From the NCBI GenBank assembly GCA_000226015.1, contig JH153537.1, forward strand, positions 191,946 through 212,646: a DNA stretch of 20,701 nucleotides. The letters run 5' to 3'. This document shows positions 20,197 to 20,701 of this stretch, piece by piece (within the stretch, counting starts at the first letter, position 1; each line of letters starts with the position of its first letter). This stretch comes from Mnemiopsis leidyi. Lineage: Eukaryota; Ctenophora; Tentaculata; Lobata; Bolinopsidae. Position numbers and translations under genes: made by a program. The notes below the pieces were generated by a model that saw nothing but the letters and a program-made list of their open reading frames with translations, was not told the origin of the DNA and made no database searches.

Positions 20197-20341
20197 TATA
20201 TGGTGTAAGTTCAGGGGATTTTAGATCCCAACAAAGTTTGATTTGCGTAGTAACACAGGCAACAAAGTGTGAGAAAATAACTGGTTAGCAGTTGTTCCAA
20301 GTCTGTTTATAGGTCCTGTATGGTCTAGTGTGCAGAAACAG

Positions 20342-20701
20342 CCGTATACTATATGGGTCTAGTACCTAGTATTTCAGGTAGCGATATACTACATGGGTCT
20401 AGTACCTAGTATTTCAGGTAGCGATATACTACATGGGTCTAGTACCTAGTATTTCAGGTAGCGATATACTACATGGGTCTAGTACCTAGTATTTCAGGTA
20501 GCGATATACTACATGGGTCTAGTACCTAGTATTTCAGGTAGCGATATACTACATGGGTCTAGGTACCTAGTATTTCAGGTAGCGATATACTACATGGGTC
20601 TAGTACCTAGTATTTCAGGTAGCGATATACTACATGGGTCTAGTACCTAGGTATTTCAGGTAGCGATATACTACATGGGTCTAGTACCTAGTATTTCAGG
20701 T
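20342..20701. repeat. 40-bp tandem repeat array, running off the window
   Basis: About nine head-to-tail units of a 40-bp sequence containing gcgatatactacatgggtct and agtacctagtatttcaggta. The first unit is slightly diverged (ccgtatactatatggg); the others are almost identical, and two have a single inserted G (41 bp, near 20562 and 20650). The array is cut by the window end, so its length is unknown. Confidence 0.98.

Overview
This is a eukaryotic, AT-rich window from what looks like an invertebrate animal. The genes are split by many short introns, the spliced products match animal proteins (DDX31, ATRIP, DNAJC19/TIM14 and an F-box/LRR protein), and the spaces between and within genes hold many small inverted-repeat elements. 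I cannot name the species. Protein matches come from remembered family motifs, not from a search.

Every confident gene lies on the minus strand, so the transcription order runs from high to low coordinates. An F-box/leucine-rich-repeat gene (about 19612 to 15636) comes first, with its 5' end unresolved. A repeat-rich, gene-poor block (about 13950 to 15250) follows, then a small membrane-protein ORF (13730 to 13500), then the mitochondrial import J-protein DNAJC19/TIM14 (13166 to 12386, two exons). ATRIP, the ATR checkpoint partner, follows (about 11979 to 7430, 13 exons), and then DDX31, a nucleolar DEAD-box helicase (6156 to 1310, 11 exons). For DDX31, ATRIP and DNAJC19, splice sites could be placed so that the reading frame stays open from start to stop, giving about 630, 613 and 112 residues. 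I see no single shared pathway: the genes cover ribosome assembly, the DNA-damage checkpoint, mitochondrial protein import and ubiquitin-ligase substrate binding.

The rest is mostly repeats. These include a family with TTGACGAGAT... ends (74-339, 13951-14303, and a single end at 15113-15244), a 469-bp TA-flanked element (527-995), a hairpin element (2071-2193), a 243-bp element in the DNAJC19 intron (12674-12916), a 101-bp pogo-like element (20096-20196), and a 40-bp tandem array that runs off the right edge (20342-20701).

The observations most worth following up are these. 3' splice-site-like sequences sit 2-4 bases before the start codons of DDX31 and DNAJC19, and one opens the first recognised ATRIP exon, which could mean spliced-leader trans-splicing. 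A 43-bp tandem duplication copies a DDX31 donor splice site. The TCACGTGA octamer is clustered in DDX31 introns. The predicted ATRIP stop codon lies at the end of an inverted-repeat element. I found no wholly new system that the sequence alone would support.
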